The position numbers and the translations under genes were made by a program. The notes under the pieces are model-generated. The model was not told the origin of the DNA and did not search any database. It saw nothing but the letters and a program-made list of their open reading frames with translations. From an uncultured Ruminococcus sp. (GTDB lineage: Bacteria > Bacillota > Clostridia > Oscillospirales > CAG-272): a stretch of 9,308 bases of DNA. Every line of letters begins with the position of its first letter. The stretch's first letter is position 1. The stretch lies in NCBI GenBank assembly GCA_902783705.1, contig CACZSA010000054.1, forward strand, positions 1-9,308, read 5' to 3'. Shown here piece by piece: positions 1 through 6,377 of the stretch.

Positions 1-380
1 AAGTGGAGGTTGATGTCCTCCATCGGGACGACCTGCGCGTAACCGCCGCCCGCCGCGCCGCCCTTGAGGCCGAACACGGGACCGAGCGAGGGCTCTCTCA
101 GCGCGACGGTGGATTCCTTCCCGATCTTCCGGAGTCCGTCCGCCAGACCGATGGTGGTGGTGGTCTTCCCTTCCCCGGCGGGCGTGGGCGTGATGGCGGT
201 GACAAGAATCAGCTTGCCCGCGGGACGGTCGGTCTCGTCGAGCAGGGAGAGATCGATCTTGGCCTTGTTCCGGCCGTAGGGTTCGAGATACTTCTCGTCG
301 ACGTGCGCGCGCCGCGCAATCTCGGAGATGGGCTGCAGCTTGCAGCGCTGGGCGATTTCGATGTCGGAAAGATAAGCCAT
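1..380 (-). CDS. fhs: Formate-tetrahydrofolate ligase (10-formyl-THF synthetase), N-terminal part
   Basis: Fhs joins formate to tetrahydrofolate with ATP, giving 10-formyl-THF, the one-carbon donor for two purine steps; in acetogens it is also a step of the Wood-Ljungdahl methyl branch. The protein is cytosolic. Only the first 126 of about 555 expected residues are present, because the gene runs off the left edge. The P-loop TPTPAGEGKTT lies at residues 64-74, followed by the family segment REPSLGPVFGLKGGAAGGG at about 95-113. The ATG at 380-378 has an AGGAGG ribosome site (395-390) with 9-nt spacing. It starts 33 bp after the stop of the membrane-protein gene on the same strand. No promoter or terminator is evident in that gap, so it is probably the last or a middle gene of the riboswitch-controlled operon. 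The identification is secure; whether the downstream part is intact cannot be seen. Confidence 0.96.
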   Translation of the reverse strand, partial: MAYLSDIEIAQRCKLQPISEIARRAHVDEKYLEPYGRNKAKIDLSLLDETDRPAGKLILVTAITPTPAGEGKTTTTIGLADGLRKIGKESTVALREPSLGPVFGLKGGAAGGGYAQVVPMEDINLH

Positions 381-413
381 GGGTTCAGTCCTCCTAAAAA
401 TGAGATGGTTTTT

Positions 414-1268
414 TTATGGATTGACGACTGCTTCTTCCAGAATGGAGAAGAGGTACAGGGACAGGGTTTCAAGGTCGGTGTCGAAGTCGCGGGCGGGGCG
501 GGATTCCTTCGGGGAGAGGATCAGGGACGGCGCGCCCGAGCGGATGAGATAGAGGCGGTCCCCCGCACGGTTCTTGCGGATGTACAGGAATTCGCCGCTC
601 TCCCCCTCGCCTGGGCCGAAGACGATGCATTCGCCCGGGACGAACCGGACGCGGCTGACATACGGTCTCCCGAGGACGGTGTCGGTCGCGGCAAAGCTCC
701 GCCAGAGCTCGTGGATGTTCAGCGACTTCGTGCATCCGAGCGCACGGACGCCTGCCGCTCCGCCGTCATAGCGGTTCGGAGAGGCGAACATGCGCAGAAA
801 CGCGCCCGCGATCGTGACGACGCATCCCGCCGCCGTGCCGATGCCCGCGGGGATCGTAAGGAAGAAGAGATCCCCGTCCGCGTTCACGCAGCGCCACGTG
901 ACAAACGCGCCGCCGAAGAGGAGGATCCACGAGAAGAGGCGCAACAGGATATTCCCGAACTTCGCGCCGCCGCGCATGCCCCGGAACTGTCCGGGCGCGC
1001 CGCAGAGGACCCGCCGGATGCGGTTCTCCTCCGCCGACGGCAGGGCTTCGCCGCGGACCCGGGTGATCCAGAAGTCGCGCAGTCCGGCCCAGATTGCCCA
1101 GATGAGGAAGAAGGCGAAGAGCGGAACGATGACGAGGAAAAAGACGGCTTCGGCGGCTTCCCGGATCAGGGCGGGCTCCGCCGGGAGGAATTGCGTGCCG
1201 TAGGCGAGAAGAAATCCGGCGGCACAGAGGACGAGCGGTGCGATCAATCGTTTCAGAAAGCGTTTCAT
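414..1268 (-). CDS. Membrane protein of unknown function, four predicted helices plus C-terminal soluble domain
   Basis: I do not recognise this 284-residue protein. Hydrophobic stretches at about residues 8-28, 41-63, 107-125 and 134-160 suggest four membrane helices, in two hairpins separated by a basic segment (about 64-106, rich in Arg). The last 120 residues look soluble, with alternating strands such as VRFVPGECIVFGPG and EFLYIRKNRAGDRLYLIRSG that suggest a small beta domain. No catalytic motif or transporter signature is visible. The start at 1268 follows an AGGA-like ribosome site, and the stop is TAA at 416-414. It lies 36 bp after the PurF-like gene and 33 bp before fhs on the same strand, so it very likely shares their transcript and ZTP control. 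By inference only, it could sense or transport something linked to folate or purine supply, or be an unrelated passenger. The gene is well supported; the function is open. Confidence 0.85.
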   Translation of the reverse strand: MKRFLKRLIAPLVLCAAGFLLAYGTQFLPAEPALIREAAEAVFFLVIVPLFAFFLIWAIWAGLRDFWITRVRGEALPSAEENRIRRVLCGAPGQFRGMRGGAKFGNILLRLFSWILLFGGAFVTWRCVNADGDLFFLTIPAGIGTAAGCVVTIAGAFLRMFASPNRYDGGAAGVRALGCTKSLNIHELWRSFAATDTVLGRPYVSRVRFVPGECIVFGPGEGESGEFLYIRKNRAGDRLYLIRSGAPSLILSPKESRPARDFDTDLETLSLYLFSILEEAVVNP

Positions 1269-1304
1269 GACGTCATCCTGTTCTTTCCCCGCGGGACGGG
1301 CGGC

Positions 1305-2729
1305 TTATTCCTTCCCGTTCCAGCAGTAGGTGCACAGCTGGCATTCCGGCAGTCCGATCGCGCGGACGATGCCCTCGAGGGACTGGAATTCCAGCGAGGC
1401 AAAATTCAGTTTTTCACAGATCGCCCGGCGCAGGTTCTTCCCGCGCTCGGTCTTTCCGTCGCTGTATTCGTCGATGTGTTCGAAGCCCTCTTCTCCCTCG
1501 AGCTCCATGATCGTCCGGCGGGCGATGAGCTCCATCTCGCTGTTCGAGCGGGAGAAGTTGAGGTACTTGCAGGCGTACATGATCGGCGGGCAGGCGGAGC
1601 GCATGTGCACCGACTTCGCGCCGTTGTCGTAGAGGAATTCGACCGTCTCCTTGAGCTGAGTGCCGCGGACGATGGAGTCGTCGACGAAGAGGAGGTTCTT
1701 GCCCTTGATGAGCTCGGTGATCGGGATCTGCTTCATCTTCGCGACCTTGTTGCGCTCGTTCTGCCGCGTGGGCATGAAGGAGCGGGACCAGGTGGGCGTA
1801 TATTTGATGAAGGGGCGCGCGAAGGGGACGTGGCTGTTGTTGGCATATCCGATCGCGTGCGGAGTGCCCGAATCCGGAACGCCGCTCACGTAATCGATGC
1901 CCTCGGCGTTTCCGGACTCCCGGTCAGCTTCCGCCATGATCTCGCCGTTGCGGTAGCGCATGGTCTCGACGTTGACGCCCTCGTAGGAGGAGTTCGGGTA
2001 GCCGTAGTAGGACCAGAGGAAGGAGCAGATCCGCATCTTCTCGCCGGGAGGAGCCAGCTGCGTGACGCCGTCCGGTGTGATCTCGACGATCTCGCCGGGT
2101 CCGAGCTCCTTAATCTTCACATAATCGAGCTTTTCGTAGGCGAAGGACTCAAAGGATACGCAGCAGCCGTCCTCGCCCTGGCCCACGAGGATGGGCAGGC
2201 GTCCGAGGCGGTCCCGCGCGGCGATGATCGAGCCGTCGTCGCGGAGGATGAGAATGGAGGCGGTCCCGGAGATCTTCTCCTGCGCGAAGCGGATGCCTTC
2301 GACGAAGCCGTTCTTCTGGTTGATGAGCGCGGCGGTGAGCTCCGTGGCGTTCACGGCGCCTCCGGTCATCGCGTCGAAGTGGTCGCCCGTCGCGGAGAGA
2401 TAGTCGCGGATGAGGGAGGCTGCGTTCTGGATGACGCCGATCATGCAGATCGCGTATGTGCCGAGGCGGGAGCGGATGAGCAGGGGCTGGGGATCGTAAT
2501 CGCTGATGCACCCGATCGCGGAGGTGCCCCGCATATCGTCGTAGATGTGCTCGAATTTCGTGCGGAAGGGGGAGTTTTCAATGTTGTGGATGTCCCGCTG
2601 GAGTCCGATTTCCGGGTCCCATGCGGCGATTCCCCCGCGGCGCGTGCCGAGATGGGAATGGTAGTCCGTTCCGAAGAAAACGTCCGAGATCGCGTCGCGG
2701 CGGCAGGCCGCACCAAAAAATCCGCCCAT
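1305..2729 (-). CDS. purF: PurF-type amidophosphoribosyltransferase with a degenerate glutaminase domain
   Basis: Canonical PurF makes 5-phosphoribosylamine from PRPP and glutamine, the first step of purine synthesis. This 474-residue protein has the full two-domain layout: an Ntn-type N-terminal domain (about 1-235) and a phosphoribosyltransferase domain (about 250-460). The latter keeps GVPDS (283-287), the loop RNKVAKMK (326-333) and the PRPP motif FVDDSIVRGTQ (348-358). Cysteines matching the Bacillus-type Fe-S ligands are present: C235, C380 or C387, and C466/C469 near the end. The N-terminus is MGGFFGA where active PurF has a catalytic Cys1 (CGVFG); the Cys position is Gly2. The glutamine-binding Arg, Asn and Asp positions also appear replaced. 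The start is firm: GGAGG at 2740-2736 with 6-nt spacing, and no in-frame upstream start. It may use ammonia, a different amide donor, or be regulatory. Similar MGGFFG proteins are, from memory, common in gut anaerobes. First gene of the riboswitch operon. Confidence 0.93.
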   Translation of the reverse strand: MGGFFGAACRRDAISDVFFGTDYHSHLGTRRGGIAAWDPEIGLQRDIHNIENSPFRTKFEHIYDDMRGTSAIGCISDYDPQPLLIRSRLGTYAICMIGVIQNAASLIRDYLSATGDHFDAMTGGAVNATELTAALINQKNGFVEGIRFAQEKISGTASILILRDDGSIIAARDRLGRLPILVGQGEDGCCVSFESFAYEKLDYVKIKELGPGEIVEITPDGVTQLAPPGEKMRICSFLWSYYGYPNSSYEGVNVETMRYRNGEIMAEADRESGNAEGIDYVSGVPDSGTPHAIGYANNSHVPFARPFIKYTPTWSRSFMPTRQNERNKVAKMKQIPITELIKGKNLLFVDDSIVRGTQLKETVEFLYDNGAKSVHMRSACPPIMYACKYLNFSRSNSEMELIARRTIMELEGEEGFEHIDEYSDGKTERGKNLRRAICEKLNFASLEFQSLEGIVRAIGLPECQLCTYCWNGKE

Positions 2730-2751
2730 AAAAGTCCTCCATGAATAAATA

Positions 2752-2790
2752 CAAAAGGGCGCACGGATGCGGTGGTAGTCCCGTGTGCCC
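2752..2790 (-). terminator. Intrinsic terminator of the ZTP riboswitch (expression platform)
   Basis: Read on the minus strand, GGGC and CACGG (2790-2781, with one A between) pair with CCGTG and GCCC (2766-2757, with one C opposite). A loop of about 14 nt lies between the arms, and TTTTG follows at 2756-2752. The first arm, GGGCA, is also the 3' edge of the riboswitch aptamer, so hairpin and aptamer are mutually exclusive. It ends 22 nt before the PurF-like start codon. It should stop transcription when ligand is absent and be blocked when ZTP holds the aptamer closed, giving an ON switch. Confidence 0.85.
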
Positions 2791-2914
2791 AGACGGTCGG
2801 CGTCACATTCTTTGTTTCACGCGGTGTCGGGCCAGCCGGTCAGCCGGAGGCCGGGTTCCGCCTGCGCATCCGCCGTTGTCCGGGGAGCGCATTTCCGTCA
2901 GTCGCAAAGAACGG
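2786..2914 (-). promoter_or_regulatory. ZTP riboswitch aptamer (pfl motif)
   Basis: The minus-strand leader contains both conserved halves of the ZTP/pfl aptamer. The 5' half holds GACTGACGGAA (2903-2893), and the 3' half holds GCCGACCGTCTGGGCA (2801-2786). The expected pseudoknot GACGG with CCGTC is available. The P2 hairpin is TGCGC/GCGCA (2891-2887 with 2867-2863), and the 3' P3 stem is GCC/GGC enclosing the ACCGTC loop. P1 is best read as GTTC/GAAC (2912-2909 with 2858-2855) and is the least certain element. The linker between the two halves is long and GC-rich, as this class allows. The class binds ZTP/ZMP (AICAR phosphates), which accumulate when 10-formyl-THF is short, and switches on folate and purine genes. 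That fits fhs and purF downstream. Confidence 0.92.
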
Positions 2915-2934
2915 TATGGAATTGTTCCACATTT

Positions 2935-2963
2935 AGTATAGCATTCCGCCGCCCGCTTGTCAA
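2935..2963 (-). promoter_or_regulatory. Sigma-A promoter of the purF-like/membrane protein/fhs operon
   Basis: On the minus strand, TTGACA (2963-2958) and TATACT (2940-2935) are separated by exactly 17 nt. Transcription should begin near 2928, giving a leader of about 200 nt that contains the ZTP riboswitch. The very 5' end can form a short hairpin (TGGAA-CAA-TTCCA). Confidence 0.9.
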
Positions 2964-3058
2964 GACGCAATTCTGTTAAAATTTCATGCCTCTGCGACAG
3001 GATTTTCGTGCCCCGGGCAGAAAGAAATGAACACTTTGTAAACAGTCGCCTTCGTTCA

Positions 3059-3087
3059 TTGACAGGAGCATCCGCGTGATTTATAAT
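3059..3087 (+). promoter_or_regulatory. Perfect-consensus sigma-A promoter of the secreted SLH-like protein gene
   Basis: TTGACA (3059-3064) and TATAAT (3082-3087) lie 17 nt apart, a match to consensus at all twelve positions. The expected start is near 3094, leaving a leader of about 160 nt before the ATG at 3257. A promoter this strong, and the heavily C- or G-ending codons of the gene, suggest abundant expression. Confidence 0.88.
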
Positions 3088-3145
3088 AAGGATGTAGAGG
3101 TATGCGGACGGATTCAAAAAACCGGAACTTTTTTTCTGCGCGGCG

Positions 3146-3175
3146 GGAACTTTTTCCTGCTCTCCGGCGTCTAAA
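3146..3175 (+). promoter_or_regulatory. Probable ECF sigma-factor promoter upstream of the secreted protein gene
   Basis: GGAAC followed by a T-run (GGAACTTTTT, 3146-3155), then 17 nt after GGAAC the block CGTCTAAA (3168-3175). GGAAC at -35 and CGTC at -10 with 16-17 nt between is the classic layout recognised by many extracytoplasmic-function sigma factors. The start would fall near 3180, about 75 nt before the gene. A second GGAACTTTTTTT at 3124-3135 has no CGTC at the right distance. A second, envelope-stress-responsive promoter would suit a surface protein. Confidence 0.6.
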
Positions 3176-3256
3176 GAATGTTCCCGGCAGAAGCGGTGCA
3201 TGCCGCCCTCCGCGATCCCCAATTTCGCATGACTCATATTCAGAAAGGAACCCGAT

Positions 3257-4879
3257 ATGAAAAAACTCTTCTCTCTTCTGCTCGCGGTCCTGATGCTCGC
3301 CGGCCTGACCCTCTCGGTCTCCGCGGCGACCTATCCGGACAGCATGTCCCTCTTCTCCTACCTGTACGGCGCCACGCCGGGCACGGTCTACAGCGCCGAC
3401 GATATTCTCGCCTACTACAACTACTACGGCAGAGATTATTACAGCGATCTCATCACCCGCTGGGTCGACACCTGCCCGAATGAAAAGTGCAACGGCGTCG
3501 CGACCTTTGTGGTCGAGAACGGCAAGATCAAATGGGCCTGCCCGACCTGCGGCAAGTCCGGCACCATCTCCGCCGCTCAGCCCGAGAAGCCCGACAAGAC
3601 TCCCGTCACCTCCACGGTCTGCCCGACCTGCAAGAGCGCCTCGAATCTCAGCTATGTCACCACCGTTCTGGTCGACGGCGAGCTGAAGGACCTCTACGTC
3701 TGCACGAAGTGCAATGAGGTCGTCTACGGCAAGTACAACAGCTACCAGTATCACGATTACAGCGAAACCATCGTATGCCCGCACAGCGATCACGGCAAGA
3801 AGTGCGGCAAGGAAGCAAAGCTCGACAGCCTGACACTCGAAGGAAGCAATCTTGTCGCGACCTACATCTGCGGCGACAAGCACACCACCCGCTACATCGT
3901 GGACGAAGACTACTACGGCTACAACCGTCTCTACACCGTGAGCGTTTACAGCGCGATCGGCGGCGACTTTGCGGTCCTCGGCGGCACGAGCGCGAAGTAC
4001 GGCGAGACCAAGACCGTCGTCTTCTATCCGAAAACCGGCTATGCCCTCACGAACGTCCTTGTGAACGGCGTGAGCGTTGCGTTCAAGAACAACGAAGTCT
4101 CCTTCACCGTGAACGGCCCGATGACCGTCCGTCCCACCTTCACGAAGGTTGAAGACCTGAGAACCTACGTCGTCACCACGACCTATACCGGCAACGGCAC
4201 GATCACCGCGCTGAAGAACGCCGCGAACCTCTCCTCCGCCGCCCGTGTGGAAGCGAAGCGCTACGACACCGTCTCCCTGAACTTCATCCCCGCCGGCAAG
4301 AACTACCGCGTCGCCGACGTCAAGATCGACGGCCGCTCCATGGGCGCGATCACGACCTACTCCTTCACCGGCCTGAGCACGGACCACAAGGTCGAGGTCT
4401 CCTTCATCTGGAAGGGCCCGTACGACGACGTGATCGACCGCTACGTTCCCTCCGTTGAATTTGTCACCGAAGCGGGCGTCATGGGCGCTTACTCCGGGAA
4501 CTCCTTCAGCGGCACCGTCGGCATCACCGTCGACGATCTCGTCTGTGCCCTCGCCGAGCTCTCCGACACCGCGCAGGTCCTCTCCGACAACACCGCCCGC
4601 CGCGCGTGGATCACCGCGAACGGCATCGCGAAGGACGCCGACCTCACCAAGAAGTGCGACGTCCAGACCGCCTGCGGCATCGTCGTCGAATACCTCAAGG
4701 TCCTCGAAGCGAAGAACGGCGTGACCTTCGTGAAGCTCGACAAGAACGCCGCCCTCAAGGACGCGACCGTCGCCCTGAACCTCGCCACCGCGAAGACCTT
4801 CGACAACAACCGCTCCCTCAACCGCTACGACCTCGCCGCCATCTGCCGCCTGATCGCGCGTCTTGAGTACAAGGGCTGA
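3257..4879 (+). CDS. Secreted multidomain protein: zinc-ribbon-like clusters, beta-repeats and degenerate SLH-like modules
   Basis: This 540-residue exported protein is probably attached to the cell surface. A signal peptide (KK, then a hydrophobic core, cleavage likely after VSA at residue 23) is followed by a Tyr-rich stretch (about 31-65). Three cysteine clusters follow: C73/C78 with C95/C98, C122/C125 with C149/C152, and C174/C183 with C205 and H209. Two beta-rich modules (about 225-299 and 303-386) resemble divergent InlB/bacterial-repeat domains. The C-terminal 150 residues read as three SLH-like modules (about 391-437, 447-483, 491-536), the first with the typical FVTEAGVMGAYSG pattern. 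The usual TRAE motif is altered to ITVDD, CDVQT and LNRYD, so binding to cell-wall polymers may be weakened or different. AAAGGA precedes the ATG with 7-8 nt spacing. The gene stands alone between two promoters and a strong terminator. Its precise function is unknown. Confidence 0.9.
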   Translation: MKKLFSLLLAVLMLAGLTLSVSAATYPDSMSLFSYLYGATPGTVYSADDILAYYNYYGRDYYSDLITRWVDTCPNEKCNGVATFVVENGKIKWACPTCGKSGTISAAQPEKPDKTPVTSTVCPTCKSASNLSYVTTVLVDGELKDLYVCTKCNEVVYGKYNSYQYHDYSETIVCPHSDHGKKCGKEAKLDSLTLEGSNLVATYICGDKHTTRYIVDEDYYGYNRLYTVSVYSAIGGDFAVLGGTSAKYGETKTVVFYPKTGYALTNVLVNGVSVAFKNNEVSFTVNGPMTVRPTFTKVEDLRTYVVTTTYTGNGTITALKNAANLSSAARVEAKRYDTVSLNFIPAGKNYRVADVKIDGRSMGAITTYSFTGLSTDHKVEVSFIWKGPYDDVIDRYVPSVEFVTEAGVMGAYSGNSFSGTVGITVDDLVCALAELSDTAQVLSDNTARRAWITANGIAKDADLTKKCDVQTACGIVVEYLKVLEAKNGVTFVKLDKNAALKDATVALNLATAKTFDNNRSLNRYDLAAICRLIARLEYKG

Positions 4880-4898
4880 GTCAACGCCATAACCCCCT

Positions 4899-4928
4899 GA
4901 GGGACCTTTTCCGGGTCCCTCTTTTTTT
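4899..4928 (+). terminator. Strong intrinsic terminator after the secreted protein gene
   Basis: GAGGGACC (4899-4906) pairs with GGTCCCTC (4914-4921) around a 7-nt loop, followed directly by seven Ts (4922-4928). It lies 19 bp after the stop codon and makes the secreted protein gene a single transcription unit. Confidence 0.94.
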
Positions 4929-5031
4929 GCCCTCCGGCGCGGGAGACAATAACGATGCCCGCCGCAGCGCGGGAGGGCCGCAAACCGGATCAAATAATGC
5001 GCACAGGACGCCTCCGATCGTCATTTCCCTC

Positions 5032-5060
5032 TTGCATTTTGATGCGGATTTGTGTATAAT
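5032..5060 (+). promoter_or_regulatory. Promoter of the CofE-like gene
   Basis: TATAAT at 5055-5060 is a perfect -10. TTGCAT at 5032-5037, 17 nt upstream, is a partial -35. Transcription should start near 5067, about 34 nt before the ATG at 5101. The A+T-rich stretch stands out from the GC-rich surroundings. Confidence 0.75.
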
Positions 5061-5100
5061 AGGTTCGGAATTTTTTACCCGAAAGGATTTGACTGTTTTT

Positions 5101-6303
5101 ATGGAAAATCATGAGCGCAGAGTCGGCACAGTGTCCCGCGGGATCCGCTGCCCCATCATCCGCGAGGGAGACGATCTCTCCGTCATCGTCACCGAGAGCG
5201 TCCTCGCCGCCGCCGAGTCCGAGGGCTTCGAGCTCCGCGACCGCGACGTCATCGCCGTCACCGAATCCATCGTCGCCCGCGCGCAGGGCAACTACGCCAC
5301 CGTCGACGACATCGCGGCGGACGTGCGCGCCAAGCTGGGCGGGGAGACCGTCGGCGTCATCTTCCCGATCCTCTCCCGCAACCGCTTCGCGATCTGCCTC
5401 CGCGGCATCGCCAAGGGTGCGAAGAAGATCGTCCTCATGCTGAGCTATCCGTCCGACGAGGTCGGCAACGAGCTGGTCTCCCTCGACGCGCTGGACGAGG
5501 CGGGTGTCGATCCCTACGCGGACGTCCTCACGCTTGAGAAGTACCGCGCGCTCTTCGGGGAGAACCGCCATCCCTTCACGGGCGTCGACTATGTGGCGTA
5601 TTACAGCGACCTCATCCGGGAGATGGGCGCGGAGTGCGAGGTCATTTTCGCGAACCGTCCGACCGCCATTCTCGAATACGCGGACCACGTCCTCGCCTGC
5701 GACATCCACACCCGCCGCCGCACGAAGCGGATCCTCCAGAACGCCGGCGCGAAGGTCGTCTGCACGCTCGACGACATCCTGAGCGCCCCCGTGAACGGCT
5801 CCGGCTGCAACGAGAAATACGGACTTCTCGGCTCGAACAAGTCCACCGAGGAAAAGATCAAGCTCTTCCCGCGCAACGCCGAACCGCTCGTCCTCTCCAT
5901 CCAGGAGAAGATCGCCGCGGCGACGGGCAAGCACGTCGAAGTCATGGTCTACGGCGACGGCGCGTTCAAGGATCCCCAGGGCAAGATCTGGGAGCTCGCG
6001 GACCCGGTTGTCTCCCCGTTCCACACGGACGGCCTGATCGGCACGCCGAACGAATTGAAGCTGAAATACCTCGCGGACAACGATTTCAAGAACCTCTCCG
6101 GCGACGCGCTGAAGGAAGCGATCTCCAAGTCGATCCGGGAGAAGGACGGCAATCTGAAGGGCTCCATGGCCTCCCAGGGCACGACGCCGCGCCAGCTCAC
6201 CGACCTCATCGGGTCCCTCTGCGACCTCACGAGCGGCTCCGGCGACAAGGGCACCCCGGTCGTGCTGGTGCAGGGGTATTTCGATAACTATACGAATAGC
6301 TGA
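5101..6303 (+). CDS. CofE-like protein (coenzyme F420-0:L-glutamate ligase family)
   Basis: A 400-residue cytosolic protein that I assign to the CofE fold family, whose founding members add glutamate to coenzyme F420-0 using GTP. Visible family features are the early GDDLSVIVTESV (23-34), RDRDVIAVTESIVARAQGN (46-64, like the DVLVVTSKVVSKAEG region of CofE), and the late acidic/glycine block YGDGAFKDPQGKIWELADP (284-302), which sits where CofE has its metal/substrate loop. It is much longer than archaeal CofE (about 250 residues), with an inserted middle part (about 110-280). An open frame extends upstream to 4927, but the ATG at 5101 fits the promoter (start about 5067) and the AAAGGA at 5081-5086, though the 14-nt spacing is long. 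No other F420 biosynthesis gene is in the window, so the real substrate may not be F420; this is inference. It may be co-transcribed with the serine hydrolase downstream. Confidence 0.8.
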   Translation: MENHERRVGTVSRGIRCPIIREGDDLSVIVTESVLAAAESEGFELRDRDVIAVTESIVARAQGNYATVDDIAADVRAKLGGETVGVIFPILSRNRFAICLRGIAKGAKKIVLMLSYPSDEVGNELVSLDALDEAGVDPYADVLTLEKYRALFGENRHPFTGVDYVAYYSDLIREMGAECEVIFANRPTAILEYADHVLACDIHTRRRTKRILQNAGAKVVCTLDDILSAPVNGSGCNEKYGLLGSNKSTEEKIKLFPRNAEPLVLSIQEKIAAATGKHVEVMVYGDGAFKDPQGKIWELADPVVSPFHTDGLIGTPNELKLKYLADNDFKNLSGDALKEAISKSIREKDGNLKGSMASQGTTPRQLTDLIGSLCDLTSGSGDKGTPVVLVQGYFDNYTNS

Positions 6304-6335
6304 GAGCGCTCAGAAAACTGCGCGAAGCGCAATTT

Positions 6336-6377
6336 CACTCCACCTGCGGAATCCCATTCCGCGGGTGGAACTTCACT
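6336..6377. repeat. Hairpin-forming palindrome in the CofE-like/serine hydrolase gap
   Basis: CCACCTGCGGAAT (6340-6352) pairs with ATTCCGCGGGTGG (6356-6368) around a CCC loop: a 13-bp stem with one T-G pair, extendable by one T-A pair. It begins 36 bp after the CofE-like stop. Five Ts follow only after 8 further bases, so it is at best a weak terminator. It may instead be part of a dispersed palindromic repeat, because its right arm recurs inverted nearby. Confidence 0.7.

Larger units (their letters stand above)
2730..3256. other. 527-bp divergent regulatory region
   Basis: This gene-free stretch separates the purine/folate operon (leftward) from the secreted SLH-like protein gene (rightward). 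From left to right it holds the terminator and ZTP aptamer (2752-2914), the leftward sigma-A promoter (2935-2963), a segment of about 95 bp in which I see nothing specific (2964-3058), the rightward sigma-A promoter (3059-3087), a rightward ECF-type promoter (3146-3175), and the ribosome site AAAGGA just before 3257. The rightward leader also contains CGGGAAC (3144-3150), which can pair with GTTCCCG (3180-3186); no U-tract follows, so it is not a terminator. Confidence 0.8.

Noticed and set aside
1305..2729. Cys9 of the PurF-like protein as an N-terminal nucleophile exposed by propeptide removal
   Set aside because: The GGFFG segment aligns with CGVFG of active PurF, placing the catalytic position at Gly2. 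Cys9 falls after the conserved glycine and would be out of register.
3..2744. A 913-codon open frame on the plus strand
   Set aside because: It runs antisense to fhs, the membrane protein and the PurF-like gene, all recognised or well supported on the minus strand. The translation is low-complexity (Arg, Asp, Glu, Gly, Val rich), as expected for the antisense of GC-rich coding DNA.
3144..3186. Possible attenuator hairpin CGGGAAC/GTTCCCG in the leader of the secreted protein gene
   Set aside because: No U-tract follows and the 29-nt interior has no clear pairing. The first arm is better explained as the ECF -35 element.
2803..3237. A 144-codon minus-strand open frame in the divergent region
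   Set aside because: It overlaps the riboswitch, three promoters and the leader of the secreted protein gene. Its composition is unremarkable and no ribosome site is evident.
3056..4993. A 645-codon open frame on the minus strand
   Set aside because: It is antisense to the secreted protein gene, which has a signal peptide, promoter, ribosome site and terminator. Its translation shows only repetitive acidic/Val-rich antisense composition.
4927..5100. An N-terminal extension of the CofE-like frame
   Set aside because: The extension crosses the promoter (5032-5060) and predicted start site, and begins at the end of the preceding terminator's T-run. The encoded residues resemble no family N-terminus.
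4990..6024. A 344-codon minus-strand open frame
   Set aside because: It is antisense to the CofE-like gene, has no ribosome site I can see and shows the same Arg/Asp/Val-rich antisense composition.
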